Origin: Trichinella spiralis
Taxonomy: Eukaryota; Nematoda; Enoplea; Trichinellida; Trichinellidae
DNA length: 64,000 bases
Assembly: GCA_000181795.3 (NCBI GenBank)
Contig: CM012955.1
Location: 5,901,463-5,965,462, forward strand
Direction of reading: 5' to 3'
The position numbers and the translations under genes were made by a program. This document shows positions 25,385 to 40,155 of the stretch, in pieces. Position 1 is the stretch's first letter. Each line of letters starts with the position of its first letter. The notes under the pieces were generated by a model. That model made no database searches and was not told the origin of the DNA. It saw only the letters and a list, made by a program, of their open reading frames with translations.

Positions 25385-26677
25385 TAAATTACTGCTCCAC
25401 CTCTATCTATCAAGATATTTTCAAATCTGCTAACTTGCTGACCACATTCACAAGGATAAATGATGAATGAATGATGACAGATAAATGAATGAAATAAACC
25501 GATTATTGATCTGTGAAAGCGGATGTTTTTCAAAAAAAAATCTATCTATTTTTCCTTCATTTGAACACGCGTATTACTGCCACTGTATTGACAACGAGGA
25601 CGACGTTGATAAGATTCAACTTTACACTGATTTTGTTATGTCAGAAAAGAATCAAAAATGGCAACTTATCTGATTTGCTTTTAATTGACAATTATTTCCA
25701 TTTGGTCACGCTCCTTGAGATTCATCATGGTCAAATATGTCGTCGGCTGGTGTCTATGGCCAATTCCCATGTTCAGCACGTTGTTCAACTGTGCCACTTG
25801 AATTGATCACTGGCGAAGAAGCTCTACGAGATGGACAACTTATCGTCCATCGAAATTATCGAATTATCTCTTTTCCTGTTGTAAAACAGAAATTCATTCA
25901 AAATTCATTTCACACACAACACTAATGCAAAATTACTGCAAGAATAATTGTATTCGAATAATTCGAAGACAAATTCTGAAACAACAATAACCTACCGTCA
26001 GAACTTTGCTTTAGGCCAACAACAGCAGTATGAAAATTATATCGAAAATTTGCGTTATCTAATCGCACTGTTACCGCCGAAAAATTCCGCCATACTGGAA
26101 TATATATTGGAATTTCTGAGCAGCGTAGCCGAAAATGCTGAGCCAGTAATCGACGAAGCCAACGATGCATCGGTGCGGTTTTTGTGGAGCTATTCTCCCT
26201 CTCTCTCTCTCTCACTCTCTCTTCAACTTTATTACCGCTCCTTGCTTGTTTGTTTCAGAGCGCTGGAAACAAAATGAATGCTAAAAACATCGCCACAGTT
26301 TTCGGACCGTCGCTACTACGTCCGGATATGACTAAACAAAAGCCCAGCCTGGCTCACAACGAAGCAGTCATCGCCGTGGTCGAGGCGCTCATTCTTTACC
26401 ATCGACAACTTTTTACGGTAACAATGTTCCAATTCGATTGCATGAGAATTACAAAATTCCGCTAATCTTTCTGGACTTAGATATGATTAATAGCAATATT
26501 GATATTTGTTGAACTTTTCAATTCAGATAAAATTGTTCCAACTGTATTTTCTTGCAGGTTACAAAAGAGACACAAGATGAAGTTTTCCGGCTTCTGCTAG
26601 AGACTGATCCAGATTCTTTGGATACACTGCTTTATCGTCGCCTTCAAGAATATTCAACAACAGAAGAAAACGAATAA
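18228..26677 (+). CDS. ARHGAP6: ARHGAP6-type Rho GTPase-activating protein
   Basis: Stimulates GTP hydrolysis by Rho-family GTPases. Ten exons: 18228-18623, 22779-22938, 24102-24197, 24270-24471, 24539-24692, 24775-24889, 24986-25210, 26015-26172, 26259-26417 and 26558-26677. They give 594 residues with all phases matching. The RhoGAP domain spans about 355-545: LPRVIRFC, the arginine finger in GLFRVSGSSN (Arg383), VLKNYLRDLQDPLLTKELY, NKMNAKNIATVFGPSLL. Assignment to the ARHGAP6/36 branch rests on three points. There is a WRN segment upstream, then IFGLSFPKYAEND (compare VFGVPLS...AND in ARHGAP6). The C-terminal ETQDEVFRLLLETDP is followed by the LLYRRL end, as in ARHGAP6. The serine-rich first exon is separated by a 4.2-kb intron, so an extra small exon could be missed. 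The protein is shorter than human ARHGAP6 because the long C-terminal tail is absent. Confidence 0.9.
19639..19657. repeat. TAGCC pentamer repeat
   Basis: Three tandem TAGCC units (reverse complement GGCTA) within RhoGAP intron 1. They resemble, but do not match, the nematode telomere unit TTAGGC. Confidence 0.6.
24480..24504. repeat. (CAAA)n microsatellite
   Basis: About six tandem CAAA units inside the short intron following the exon that ends at 24471. Confidence 0.8.
25350..25381. repeat. (TA)n microsatellite
   Basis: About 15 TA units in RhoGAP intron 7. Confidence 0.85.
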
Positions 26678-27650
26678 CAAATCACTGTGAAATAAGGGAA
26701 ACCAATTAAAACTGTCGTCATATGAATATTCTCTTGTATTTTTGAAGAAGAAAGTAAAAGAAGAACACACACACTTTCTCCGATAGCGCAAAGAGAATAT
26801 TTTTGCAAAAATTATTATTCCATTGCAGAAACAACAGTGCACAGAGAGAAAGACAATTTCAAACGCTTTCACGTATCGTCAACGCATGGGATATTGCAGA
26901 AAATATCGTCGCCAATGTTCCAAATTGTAGTACTGTCATCGAACAACAAGCAAAGAAAAATTATAAAACAAAAATTATTACCTTTGCAATAATAAGCACT
27001 GCGAAATCATGACAAAATTCAGCTTATTCGAAAAAATATTAATCAGCATTGACACGCAGAAGCCGCATAATAACAGACACACACACACACGCAGAGAGGG
27101 AGAGAGAGGGGGAGGGGCAGATAGCAAGGAAGAAAAAGAGATTAAAGAAAAAAAACTGAAAAAAAATATGCATTACTTTTAAACTGGAAGAGAGCAGAGT
27201 TGTCATCAAATAGAAACAGATAGCCAAATAATGGCAGTTTTGTTGTCAATGACAATTTCAGAAATGACTTTATAAAATATACATCTCCGCCCATAAAGTT
27301 GAAGCATTAAAAGATGGCGGCAAACTGGGGAAATCAAATTTAAAAGGAGAAAAATCACTTTTCTTTTTATCACACGAGAAGAAAAAAGCGTGTATAATCA
27401 ATAAACAAAGGAACACCTCTAGCACGCCAGGTTAGTGGGTGAACATGAACCGGATAGCCATGACGATTATTATTACCTAAACGCTGCATCATCAACGCAT
27501 GACAATATTTTTTTCATATAAAATATCGAAGGCTAATTATCTTTAAAAATAAAATTTTTTTTATCATCAAAATTTGAAATTCAAACAATTTTTTAATTTC
27601 AAAGAAATTCTAAAAATGAATACATACCAAAAGAAAAAAAAGATAATTTC
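26678..27650. other. Convergent spacer between RhoGAP and Rab10
   Basis: 3' flanks of two convergent genes. ATTAAA at 26705-26710 is a plausible RhoGAP polyadenylation signal. A CA-rich/GA-rich simple stretch lies at 27078-27118. No coding exon supported. Confidence 0.5.
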
Positions 27651-29873
27651 CTAACAGCAGCGTGAACCATCTGAAACATGTGATATTCGACTAACATTAA
27701 TTCTTTGTTGATAATCAATCACCTCTTTGCTCGGTTCCTGTTGCAAAAAATAAACGATTAAAAATAAACGTATAATAAAATAACTTCAAAAAAATAATAT
27801 ATGAAAATTGTCAAATGTCATTTATTTTTGCACTTCCATTTTCTTTTTGCTACTTATCCATCAAATTCTTACTTTGTTCAAGATGGCTTCAGCTAAATCA
27901 TAGAATGCTTTGTCTATGTTAATTTTAGCTTTTGCACTAGTTTCTAAAAATCGAATTCCGTGCTTCCCGGCTATTTCTTCGCCACGCTCTTTTGATACCA
28001 TCCTTTTCTCTTCTATATCACATTTATTACCCAGAAGCATCTTCTCAACATCTTCACTTGCGTGCTACAATGCAAACTTGTATCCAAATATTTATTATTT
28101 GGAAAAAAATATACATTTTTATATATTATTCTTTGTTTCAATTTCAAATGAAAAATATCTATCATGTTATAAAATATGAACAAAAGTTGTTCAATTGCAT
28201 TCTGTTATTTATTAGAAGCAAATCAAATACTGATGAAATATGAAATCACAGAAATTGAACAAAGCGAGTAAACAACATGTTTCCAAAGACTGATTCTGAA
28301 TAAACGTTTACTTTCATTCATTACAAAAATTACGTTTTACAGATAGTAGTTACCTGCATTTCGTTAAAAATGTACAGTTTCATAATTAACATAAAAAACA
28401 CCTATAAAAAATATTTGAATCCAAACAAAACTGCATGGAAATATTTCAATTAAACAGAAAGTAAAAAAGCAGATTAATTTTTTAAGTGTTCCACCGTTTT
28501 CATAGTTTGCTTGAAAACAGAAACAAACTGTCACATCACTTCACGTTGAATAAACTGAACTTGAACAATTGATTTACCGCTTTTGGGCAACTTTTCCCAT
28601 CATACTACGATGGTATAAAATTTACGAGTGTTTCTGACATGTTTCAGGCAAAAGAAATTAAAATAATCAAACAGTAGGAAAATTGCAAGCGAAGAAACTA
28701 CAGAATTTGTCAACCAAATTTGAACGTCCTTGTTGTTTACATTTGTTCACCAATAGCAACGAAAAGAGAAAATTTGAATGAGGAAAATCAACAAAACAAA
28801 AATTGTGATCGTTCACAGCAGTGTAGCGGAAATGATTTGCCCAATTTCCGCGCAGTGGAAAAGTCGAAGCTGTCAAACATTAGAAGAACCGCCAATTTCA
28901 CAATTTGCAGCAGTGAAAAATTCGTCTAGAAGTTGTGCGTCCTTTTCAGTTTGCCCTTATCATAATTTCAAAAATTTGCCTTCCACTGCGGTAAACATGG
29001 ACGCGATAACGCATCTGGTTGCTTTTCAGAAGACGTCACCAACTACTGCTATTATATAAACTAGTTCTATGACAAGAATGCACCAACAACATCTGAACAC
29101 TAAGTGCAAACCAACCTGTCTTTGCTGACGTGCAATTGAACAATGAATCAACAATATTTATGTTAATTAAGATATTGAAATAAAATCACCATTCGCAAAT
29201 AAGTTTGATTTATGTGCGGTTGCGCAAACAATGCAACAGAGAGATAACTGTTAACAGAAACAATACGAAAATACTTTTTTTTTAAACAAAATAAATTTTA
29301 AATTTGAAACCACAACAAAAAAAGCAATTGTTTACCTCTTCAATATTTCTCAACCATTTGGTTATATTTTCAAATGATTTTTGATTCGTAATATCGTAGA
29401 CAAGCATGATGCCCATGGCGCCTCGGTAATAGGACATGGTTATCGTGTGAAACCGTTCCTGGCCAGCAGTGTCCCTAACGTAAGATGGTTTCAAAGTAAT
29501 TCCAACGTATACACTGATACTGTGGCAAATACCAGATCTGCAATTTTATCTTCTTGCCTTTCAGCTCAATTGTCTTGATTTTGAAATCGATTCCTGGAAA
29601 GCGCATGGTAAAAAGGAAAATCGTTAAAATGACAAAGGAGATGATGATTCACAAAGCTAAATCAACGCTAGTATTGCTCATTCGCCTTAAACAATGCCGT
29701 TTCATCTAAAACACTGGAACACCGTGGAAAAAAAGCAATTGCATACCAATTGTAGAAATGAAGGTGGTGTTGAAAGCGTCATCAGAGAATCTGTATAAGA
29801 TGCACGTTTTCCCAACCCCAGAATCGCCGATCAATAGAAGCTTGAACAACAAATCGTACTGTTTCTTAGCCAT
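27651..29873 (-). CDS. RAB10: Rab10 small GTPase
   Basis: Membrane-trafficking GTPase of the Rab8/10/13 group, acting in Golgi-to-surface and basolateral/endocytic recycling transport. Five exons: 29873-29747, 29593-29533, 29474-29336, 28064-27873 and 27737-27651, giving 201 residues. The N-terminus [20 protein letters not shown] is nearly identical to Rab10. Nucleotide motifs are all present: GDSGVGKT (P-loop), [14 protein letters not shown] (switch I), WDTAGQERF (switch II), NKCD and ETSAK. The C-terminus ends GSRCC, the double-cysteine geranylgeranylation site. Intron 3 is 1.27 kb and the others are shorter. No substitutions are seen in the catalytic or switch motifs. Confidence 0.97.
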
Positions 29874-30889
29874 TGACTAAATTTAATTTATTTTTCATAA
29901 AAATTACAAAATCAAAATATTCGTTAAGAAATAAAGCAAGTTCAAAAAATATAAAACAAGTGTTATTATATACTTGATTGTGGAAAATAAAAATCTCATC
30001 GCAGAGCGGCTTATTTCACATTTAATATATCCTAATCGAATGTGTCGATAACGTCAATTACACGTCTCGCGTAAAAAGCATATGGGCAAAACTGCAAAAA
30101 ATATCCTGCCAAGCTATACATCGCAGCTGAAAAATGTTAATCATTGAAATGGATGCATCAAACTAAAATATATCATTCAAGACACTGCAGCAGACAATAC
30201 TGAAAACGCCAAAGTGAATGCTAATTCAATTAATTATGGATAAAATGTGACAAAAACTAAGTAAAAGAAAATCATGTTCAAATTTATAATACTGTAAACT
30301 ACAACAAAATGACACTATATTAATGATAGATTAGCAAAACGATGACTTAAAACTGACTTAATTATGATATGTAAAAAATTTGTTATGTTTAATTTTAAAC
30401 TTAATACCATTAAACTGACTACAATGATTTAAAAATTCAATGCTACAGTACAAACTTTGCCTTACACTCAACCGAATTTTTTTGTTTTAATGTTTGATTT
30501 CTTCTGATTTTTTTATTAACTAAAAATACATTTTTTGAAAATAAAAAAATGTTCTTCTCTCTTTTTGATATGCTTAATATTTAAAAATATAAATTTACCA
30601 ACAGATTAGTCATAAAATGATTTGAAAAACATCTATTGTTGTTTTTCAATTCAAAACATGTAATAAAAACGAAAACTGATTATGATACAAAATTCGAAAT
30701 TTTATTGTATAAATAAATAATTGATTAATTAAAATTAAAATTAAAATTCGAGTTCTACTTCGTTTTACATTTACTAATAATTTCCTTTCAATGAAATACT
30801 TTTCTGAAAATTTAAATTGATGCTATTAAAAATCAGTTTGCATTATTATGATTAATGTTAAAACATTCATAAACTTTTGTTTTACAAAT
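29874..30889. other. No gene seen
   Basis: Very AT-rich spacer: Rab10 5' flank on the left, MCMBP 3' flank on the right. Confidence 0.5.
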
Positions 30890-30895
30890 TTTATT
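30890..30895 (-). terminator. Polyadenylation signal of MCMBP
   Basis: Minus-strand AATAAA about 75 bases beyond the MCMBP stop codon. Confidence 0.55.
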
Positions 30896-30970
30896 TAAAA
30901 TCATTACATGAAAATGAATTTACACTTGCCAGTAGATAGATACGCGGGATGGATAAATGTAAATTATTTG

Positions 30971-33601
30971 TTAAACTGTTGTCGAATAAAGTGCTTCCAT
31001 TTTGATAGCTTTTTCCCATGTATCCCAGTCTAGTGTCGTGTTTCCATCGGACAAAGAAAGACACCTATAAAATAAAAGTGGAAAATAAAAATAAAATAAC
31101 TTTAGCCATTCATTTACCTAGCCAGTAGCAATAATTTATTCAACTGATCTGCATTCATGCTTTGTCCTCCTTGATCTTGACGCACTTTCACATAATATTG
31201 TTGAATTCTCTTTAAAATAGAATTGAGCAAATGAAAACTGCTCCATTTATAGAAATGTAAAAAATTAAACAAATACCTCAGAAATATTGTCAGGAATGCT
31301 AAAATCAAGAATTTTGACAAGCGACATATATTTGCGAATATTGGCAATAGCATCATTCGACAAATTTTCAACAGGATTTTCAATTTCATTATTCTTACGC
31401 AGACGAATAGCAATGTCACACTAATAAAACAAAATTTTAAAAGAAATATACATATTTATACATGTATTTTACCGGTAATGCAGATTTTTGACGTGAAAGT
31501 ACCAAAACATTAATATCCGCTGGGATGGAGACTGTCTGCATTCCGTAAACATATTCAACACTTTTCTCTTCCATCAGATGTGCTATCGCCTTAAAATTTT
31601 CTTTTCCTGTTGAAAAAAAATTTTTAATTTAAATTTATTTCAATAAATAAAAATTAAAATTAAAAAATACACCACCCAAAGAATCCAATTTTGAATCATC
31701 TACAAGACGGTCATGAATGATCATTTGTGTATCGTCTGACAATTGCAAACAACTTTGAAGCAATTCTTCCTGGTCACTTTCGTAATCTTTACGCGGTCGA
31801 AATGATTGCCCATTCAATACATCCGTATCAAAATCGACAAACACTTTCTACAAGACAAACAATTTTAACATACTTAACAAAAATCATTTCAATGCAATAT
31901 TTTCACTATAATATTAATAATTATTAATTAACATAAATAATAATTCACTTTTGTTAAAATCAAGTCGAAAAATTTGTTCAATTCATTCACCAACTGCTCA
32001 TCGACGTCGTAAAAATTCAACGTCAAGCTTCCAACATTTGTTGAATTCACCCTTTTAAAACTGAAAATAAGTAATCAACAACATTACTATAACATGTAAA
32101 AAACTTATTTAAAGTTTAAAAATGCACTGCATCTTACACACGAGATACCAAATGACATAGCAAATATTCAGCCGCTAATTGATCGCCAAACAGTAACTTT
32201 TGAAACGAAATGGTCAAATTTTGTCGAGCAGCAGCCACGTCACAATGAAGACGTATGTCATCTTCATATTATAAAAAATATTAAAATATGAAAATGAAAA
32301 TTCTAAAATAAACTTTTACTATAATTGAGAGAATTGAATTCCTTGAAATCAGGATGAGTGATTCGACTTCGACGAACTGCCATTACATGAATCGTCGAAA
32401 AAGGAAAAGGATTTCTCAAAAACAGAGGTGCAGTATATAAAAAAAATTTAATCAATCAAATAATTAAAATGCTTACTCGCCAATGCCTTGCTGATAAATG
32501 CCAACAATTTCAACTGGTTCATTTAGTTTAAGTGGTTCTTGCTCTTCACAAATCTTTAATGTTAATTACATAATATATTAATAAAATAACAACCTTTTGA
32601 ATTATCACTTTTATAAACCATCTCTTTTGCATACGAAATTGCTGGGTGTTACTTTCACCGTTATCAACTTTAGCTCGTTTATTTTGCGAGTATTCATAAC
32701 TCTCTTCCATACTAAAAAGTAATTTCATAATGTATAATGTTCAACAATTATATAAATGCATTTTACCAAGTAGTATTTTCAAAATTGCACTGTTGTCGTA
32801 AGATTTCTTTTACCCATGACGTTTCGCCAGGTATGCTAATGCAAGTATAAACTGTACGAGTATCCAACGTCGAGGCATCACCAACAAAATTGTCATAATT
32901 CTATTACAATATTATTCAATTCATTACATCTTACTGCCAACAGCCTACTTACTAATGTGGACAAATAATCTCTGAATAATCCAGTTTCAGTTGAAACTGC
33001 TGAAATATTGTCTGTGGATTGGGTTTGCGTATTCATCTTTGCAAAATATTCCACTCCACGAAAATCTTGTACCATGCAATGACAACGCACTAAACAACCT
33101 TCAGGAAGGTTGTTATTTCCATCCAGATGAATTAAACCAACCTAAAGTCAAGTGATGAAAAACATTTTTACAAAGTCTTACTGCATGTGAAAATGAAGAA
33201 TAAAACTTTTCAATACTGAAAAATCAAAATATTGTGTACTTGAACAAATCTGTTTCCTTTTAACCAGTCACTGCAAAAATTTAGCGCTTCTTTTTTAAAT
33301 TCAGCGTAATCTTTCCCTTCCTTCAAGCACACGCGCTCTAAAAAAATTGGAATCATAGAAACCATGTAAAAATCAATAAAACATCATACATTGCCATTTC
33401 AAACATTAAATATTCTCTATCATCATTATTTTAACATTCCCAATTCAAAAATAATTACTAATTCAATCTTGAAAATTTTTAAAGAAATACTGAAATAAAA
33501 TTGCTGAAGAATTGACATAAAAATATGTTTTTACCAGCAATATTATCAATTTCTAATAAAGGAGAGTGCAAAAATTTATCCAAGACCATATCGTCAATCA
33601 T
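30971..33601 (-). CDS. MCMBP: MCM complex-binding protein (MCMBP)
   Basis: Nuclear partner of MCM2-7 that assists MCM assembly or unloading and sister-chromatid cohesion. Fourteen coding exons run from 33601 to 30971: 33601-33535, 33337-33240, 33141-32953, 32900-32767, 32711-32594, 32553-32477, 32414-32320, 32261-32138, 32060-31949, 31847-31673, 31606-31473, 31420-31277, 31209-31118 and 31064-30971. They give 550 residues (human about 640). Recognisable segments in order: VRCHCMVQDF, TVYTCISIPGETSWVKEIL (human has a near-identical VPGESTWVKEAY), LLFGDQLAAEYLLCHLVSRV, SIPADINVLVLSRQKSALP, and the C-terminal MNADQLNKLLLLAR-CLSLS block. The linker between N- and C-terminal halves is shorter than in human. 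A TAG acceptor just before the start suggests a 5' UTR exon upstream. Confidence 0.94.
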
Positions 33602-33939
33602 TTTCCTTTTTCTCTGTTGAATCCAAAGCAAGGACAAATAGTCCTACAAAAACAAAATCAAGTTCTAATTGAAAAATAGATCATTATAAAAAGTCAAACT
33701 TCAACAATTGGTAGTATATTAATGTTTAAAATTGTAGCATACAAATTCGAAAAGATCATTATTATTTTCAATTTAATTTTTTTGAATTTTATAAAGGAAA
33801 TATTAAAAGATTTGTAGTATTCATTTTTTCGTTGATTAGTACATACGCAAAAGATATACTGTCAAAAAGTGCGTGAAAATCACAATAGCACTATGGTGAC
33901 ATTGGCAGGCATTTCTTTCGGTGTGTAAGAGAAGAGAAT

Positions 33940-34104
33940 ATGCGTGAAATAGCAGTTCAGTCGAACGATCGAGTTGTGCAGTGTGGCATTTTAGAAAAGG
34001 TAAGAGTGTACGATTTTTGTATGATGATGAATTGTGTCATTGTGCTTTTGCTGTCTTATTCGTAGATTGATGCAAGTGAACAACGAGTCGGAAACCAGTA
34101 CTAA
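33940..34104 (+). other. Spliced mini-ORF divergent from MCMBP
   Basis: An ATG at 33940 opens 20 codons (MREIAVQSNDRVVQCGILEK) ending exactly at donor GTAAGAG (34000). After a 66-base intron with acceptor TTATTCGTAG, the frame continues IDASEQRVGNQY and stops at 34104. That totals 32 codons. The flanks look like exons of a transcript divergent from MCMBP. It may be a 5' leader with a uORF, a non-coding RNA, or the beginning of a gene whose next exon I cannot find. Confidence 0.3.
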
Positions 34105-34963
34105 TCAAATCAAGGAATGGTCTAACTCGAGAACAAATTTTCACCGCATTTTTTTACTGGTCGTGGTTGGAGGAATGATATGATTATTTGGATGGCCATT
34201 ACAGTATATTGGAACGCAGGATAAATGTAATATATAACGTGTTTGAACCGAACCGCTACAATAGCACTAAAGTATTGAATGTTAATAATTGGATGTGCAA
34301 AAGCTGACATCAAACTAATTTTTAACTAGAGTTCTGAGCTTCTGACTCTGTTTCATAATTTAAGCGAATTTTTTGGAAGTACAGATCGCTTTTCATACAC
34401 TTTTGCTTCTTCGTTTACCAGAAATATATGTCAACCAGTTCTTTGCTTCATTCTGCTTTTCAGGCTTCTATATTTCACCAAAACTTATTAAGCGTGTATA
34501 AGCAACAGTTTTGCCCGTGTTTTGCTACTGCTAATTAATAGCATTTCAAAATTAACAGTAATCAAATATCTAAAACCTCTAATATGTTGTTCATTTTGTT
34601 TATGTTAAACTGAAGTTTGTTCAATTAATCATTCATTCCAGTTTGTATAAAGCAAATTATTTATCAAATGCATTTTTTTGTTCTTAGGCATTTTTTCAAT
34701 TTCTTAAAATATCTGAAAATCGAAATTATTTATTACTGGTTTAAGAAAATCATCCGCAAATGAAACGTTTTTAAAGACGAAACTACTGTCAAGCTAAATT
34801 ACCTTTTAAGCGACGATAAAAGATATGCTTCTGGCGTGGATAATCTCAAATTTCCAAGGTTGAAATTTTGGAGCATAACTCCACTAAGTATTTAAATTTG
34901 CTCCAATTTAATTATTATTACACGACATGCTCTGCTACATATTCTTAATATTGCTAGTATTAT
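34105..34963. other. No gene seen
   Basis: AT-rich spacer downstream of the phospholipase gene; no exon supported. Confidence 0.5.
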
Positions 34964-35625
34964 TTATAACTGTTGCGTATTCCAAATGATGTTACTTTGT
35001 TGATAATTGCACTGCTTTTTATCTTTTGGTACAGGCTGTTTGCCAAGACAAATGGCAATCTCTCTGTCACAATTGCATAATGCTTGTGCACATTTGGATT
35101 TATTCTTATCTGAAATGCAAAATGTAAAATTATTCAAATGGAAAAGAAAACTTTATTAAATACCTGATGAACAGGTAGGATTTCCATCGTTACATTGCCA
35201 ATAGTACCATATATAATATTGTTCCCATTTTCCACAGATTCCAGAGTCAACTGCAGAATCGTAGCATTCGTCGTGGGTTTTGCAACAATTGTCGATTTCA
35301 TCAACCGGAGTTCCACTTCCACCAAATCCACAATAGCATCCATAATTGTTGTAATAAATCATTCCATCAACATGGGCGGTACATTCAACCATGCAGCCAA
35401 GATTTGGAAGAGAATTTTCGGCAGAATTTGTGTAACACAGATAATCCAAAATACCATTGTCAGTAGCTAAACATGGAAAAGATTAATATACATATATATA
35501 TATATATATTTGTAAAAAATTAAGAAAAAACACTCACTGGTAAATTGTTTTAGAGCTGAAGTAAAAACAACACCCGAATACATGGCAGAAAGTGTCAAGT
35601 AGAGAAGAACATGAGTAGTGCCCAT
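34964..35625 (-). CDS. Secreted phospholipase A2, group I-like
   Basis: Calcium-dependent secreted enzyme hydrolysing the sn-2 ester of phospholipids. Three exons: 35625-35538, 35466-35164 and 35109-34964, giving 178 residues. A hydrophobic signal peptide occupies about 1-23. The calcium loop is [15 protein letters not shown] (70-84). The active-site helix CCKTHDECY carries catalytic His93 and Asp94. [10 protein letters not shown] (142-151) supplies the second Asp of the catalytic network and paired cysteines. All key residues are intact, so the enzyme should be active. [15 protein letters not shown] is close to the group IB (pancreatic) type. About 30 residues at the C-terminus follow the core. 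Physiological role (digestion, defence, host interaction or lipid signalling) is not visible from sequence. It lies head-to-tail downstream of NSUN4. Confidence 0.94.
35488..35510. repeat. (TA)n microsatellite
   Basis: Short TA run in intron 1 of the phospholipase gene. Confidence 0.7.
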
Positions 35626-36168
35626 GTCTACACTTTTTGCAGTTACAATTTAACTGACGAAGAAGAAGTTCTACAGTTTTTGTACATTTTATATTGCACT
35701 TAAAGCTTTGAAACGTAAAGATGCAAACATTTGTTACATCTTTGAACAATTTACAATCATCGAAGTAGATAAAAATATTGTTTACACATGTCACATGCAA
35801 GATTTGCTTTAGATAGCTTAATAAATTTATCAGCACATCAATTTGATATTTGCCCATTATAGTGAAAGCTGAAATTAGATGTCGCAGTTATTTTATAAAC
35901 AAAATTATAATTTTAATATTTTATACTGACCAATAGAACTATTAATACAAAGTAACAGAAAATTAAAAAAAAAATGCATCAACTAAAAATTTTCAACATT
36001 TACAACATGACATAATAATATTGTATTCATCGTATACAATTCGTTTAAATTTAGAAAGTTACTTTTCGTTTAAACGATGAAACGTACATTCACTAACTTC
36101 ACGAATACTGCAAAAAAACAAATTTACTAAACACCCACAAACGATGTAGTGGTTCTGGTGGTATGCGT
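35626..36168. other. Phospholipase 5' flank and NSUN4 3' flank
   Basis: AT-rich, no gene seen. Confidence 0.5.
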
Positions 36169-38022
<1,854 letters not shown>

Positions 38023-40155
38023 TTTCAATAATTTTATCTGGTTTTCATATAAAAATTAACACGCCAATTCATGCCCAATTATTCAGACAAACAAAATTAT
38101 TCTTCTTCAATAATTAACAAAACTGCAAACTCTACGTTGACAAAAATATTCCATTTTTCATTGAGTAAATGAGCTATAAAAGTTCATTTTGAATTTATTC
38201 AACACAATTTATCACAAGTTATCAATTCATATCGCCAACAATGTGTCAAGTTATAAAATGCGTCCGCATTTATTCTGAACATACTTATTTCAGACGTGAC
38301 GATCATCTTAGCTGTACCGAAAACGTTAAAATTACACTGATACGGTGTTGTACCGGTTTAAATCTTCATTCATTTTACACAACACGCTGAAAATTATCAT
38401 ATTCTATACATTACCACATGTATGTTGTAAAAATAATTTATTTTCATAAGTAATAATCAAGCACAATTATCGAATAGGAAATTTTAATTAATCAGTTGAA
38501 CAGATGGGATTTTTTATTTTTAAAAATGAAACAGAAATAAATCGATTGATTTGTTGATTTGCATATTTTTGTAACTTACTGTATAAAAAATTTTTTTTTA
38601 AAACAAACTGTGAAGTTGTGTATGAAGTAATTTTTAAATTAGTCTATTTATATTTAATTTGTTGTCAAAATTTTAACAATTTAAACAAATTTCATGCTAA
38701 TCAGCTTTGAACAATGTACAATAAGTTTCAAGTTATTAAAAAAGAAATTTTTTTAATAATTATTTAAATTATTCAAGTTTGAAAAACTGCAGTTTTGATT
38801 TCATTGTATTTTATTTTATTTTATTATATTAGAATAAATTGTAGTTGAAATAATTCAATGCAAACGCAATAACTTTTCATCATGTCCAATGTTACGTAAT
38901 CGTCAGGTATTGGATTACTGTAACTGAATGAGCAGCAAGTTGACAATGACGTTGCCAATAATCGTTTCAATAACGATCCGCTAGTGTTTTTTTTTCTACA
39001 TCTTTCTATTCTGTAAAATGTATTATTCTTTTTATTTCATTGAACATTCAATATTTGTAGTGATAAATCGAATCGTTTTGTTTTATTATCATCTTTATTT
39101 AAAATTTGATTTCAGTATGAATATTGGTTTGAAATGTATATAGATATATATACAAATTGTTCAAAGATTGAAATTGCATAATTTCAGCGAATTTGATGAA
39201 AGAGATGAAAAAAAAGTTCCTGTTGCACACAATAATAGAGCAGAGAACAATGAATGGTGTTGAGCGTTGAAATACAAATTCTCATTGCCCGTATAGAACA
39301 AGCTTCGTCCACTACTGGTGAAAACAGAGACGACAGTAAGACGAATGTGCTTGTTGGTCATTATTATTGTTGACGATGAATTTTCGTTTCTGTTCTCTTC
39401 TCTCTCCCCCCCCCTCGCGACATGTGCCAACAAATACATTTCGTTTTCAGTTTCGAATGCTGTTGGCAAATTTCCAATGAGGGCAATGATGACGGTGATG
39501 ATGATGCACGGCACGGGCGTGAGTGGAACAAATTATCCGCATCTTTCACACCAACGAGAGATGCCGGCCGATGACGAATGAGCTGCGCTGTTGTGAACGC
39601 GCTTCGACGTCGGTGTGTAATGTATTGACCGACAATTTCTCGTTTCATCCTACGGCGCCATTGTAAATATTTGCCCGGCCGCTGTGGACAAATAGACACA
39701 ACGCTTAGCCAACACAGTTTTGACAACGCATTTTTATTGATTAATGCTTGGGCAGAATTTTCTTTCAGCCACCACTACTCTTTCACTTGCTGCTTGTTCC
39801 GCCGCCGCCGCCCAGCGTTGCGACGTTTCCAGCCGACCAACCAACTAACACACACACAACTAGTTGTTGTGTTTGGCTAGCTGAGCTAAGCAAGCTTGCT
39901 TAGCTTGTGCATTCGTTCGTTCAGTTTTACTGGCATTGGTTTGCTTGCTTCGTTATTGCCAGCTTTCTGAGTTTCGACGAATGGCGGCGTCCGAAGCGGC
40001 GACGGTGATTGGTCAATTCTATTGCGCCACAGTTTCTCCACCGGCTGCCGCGAGTTGATTTCGCCAGTTGCGTCAAGTGTCAGTCGTTGGTTCGGTCGTT
40101 TTTCTGGACAACCGAGCGGCTGGCTCATATCTCTCTCTCTCTCTCTCTCTTATAG
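38023..40155. other. Spacer; right half GC-rich
   Basis: 38023-39160 is plain AT-rich sequence. From about 39250 to 40150 the composition becomes GC-richer, with CG dinucleotides and open frames on both strands. No frame is bracketed by good splice sites. The best reading is promoter and 5' UTR sequence for the candidate exon at 40156. Confidence 0.4.
40131..40150. repeat. (CT)n tract
   Basis: CT dinucleotide run immediately before a TATAG acceptor at 40151-40155; serves as a strong polypyrimidine tract. Confidence 0.8.

Noticed and set aside
25485..25925. Open frames in RhoGAP intron 7
   Set aside because: Exons on either side (ending 25210 and starting 26015) join in phase within the RhoGAP domain, leaving no room for an extra exon.
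28667..29059. Open frames on both strands in Rab10 intron 3
   Set aside because: Somewhat GC-rich, but no splice-bounded exon and not needed for a complete Rab10.
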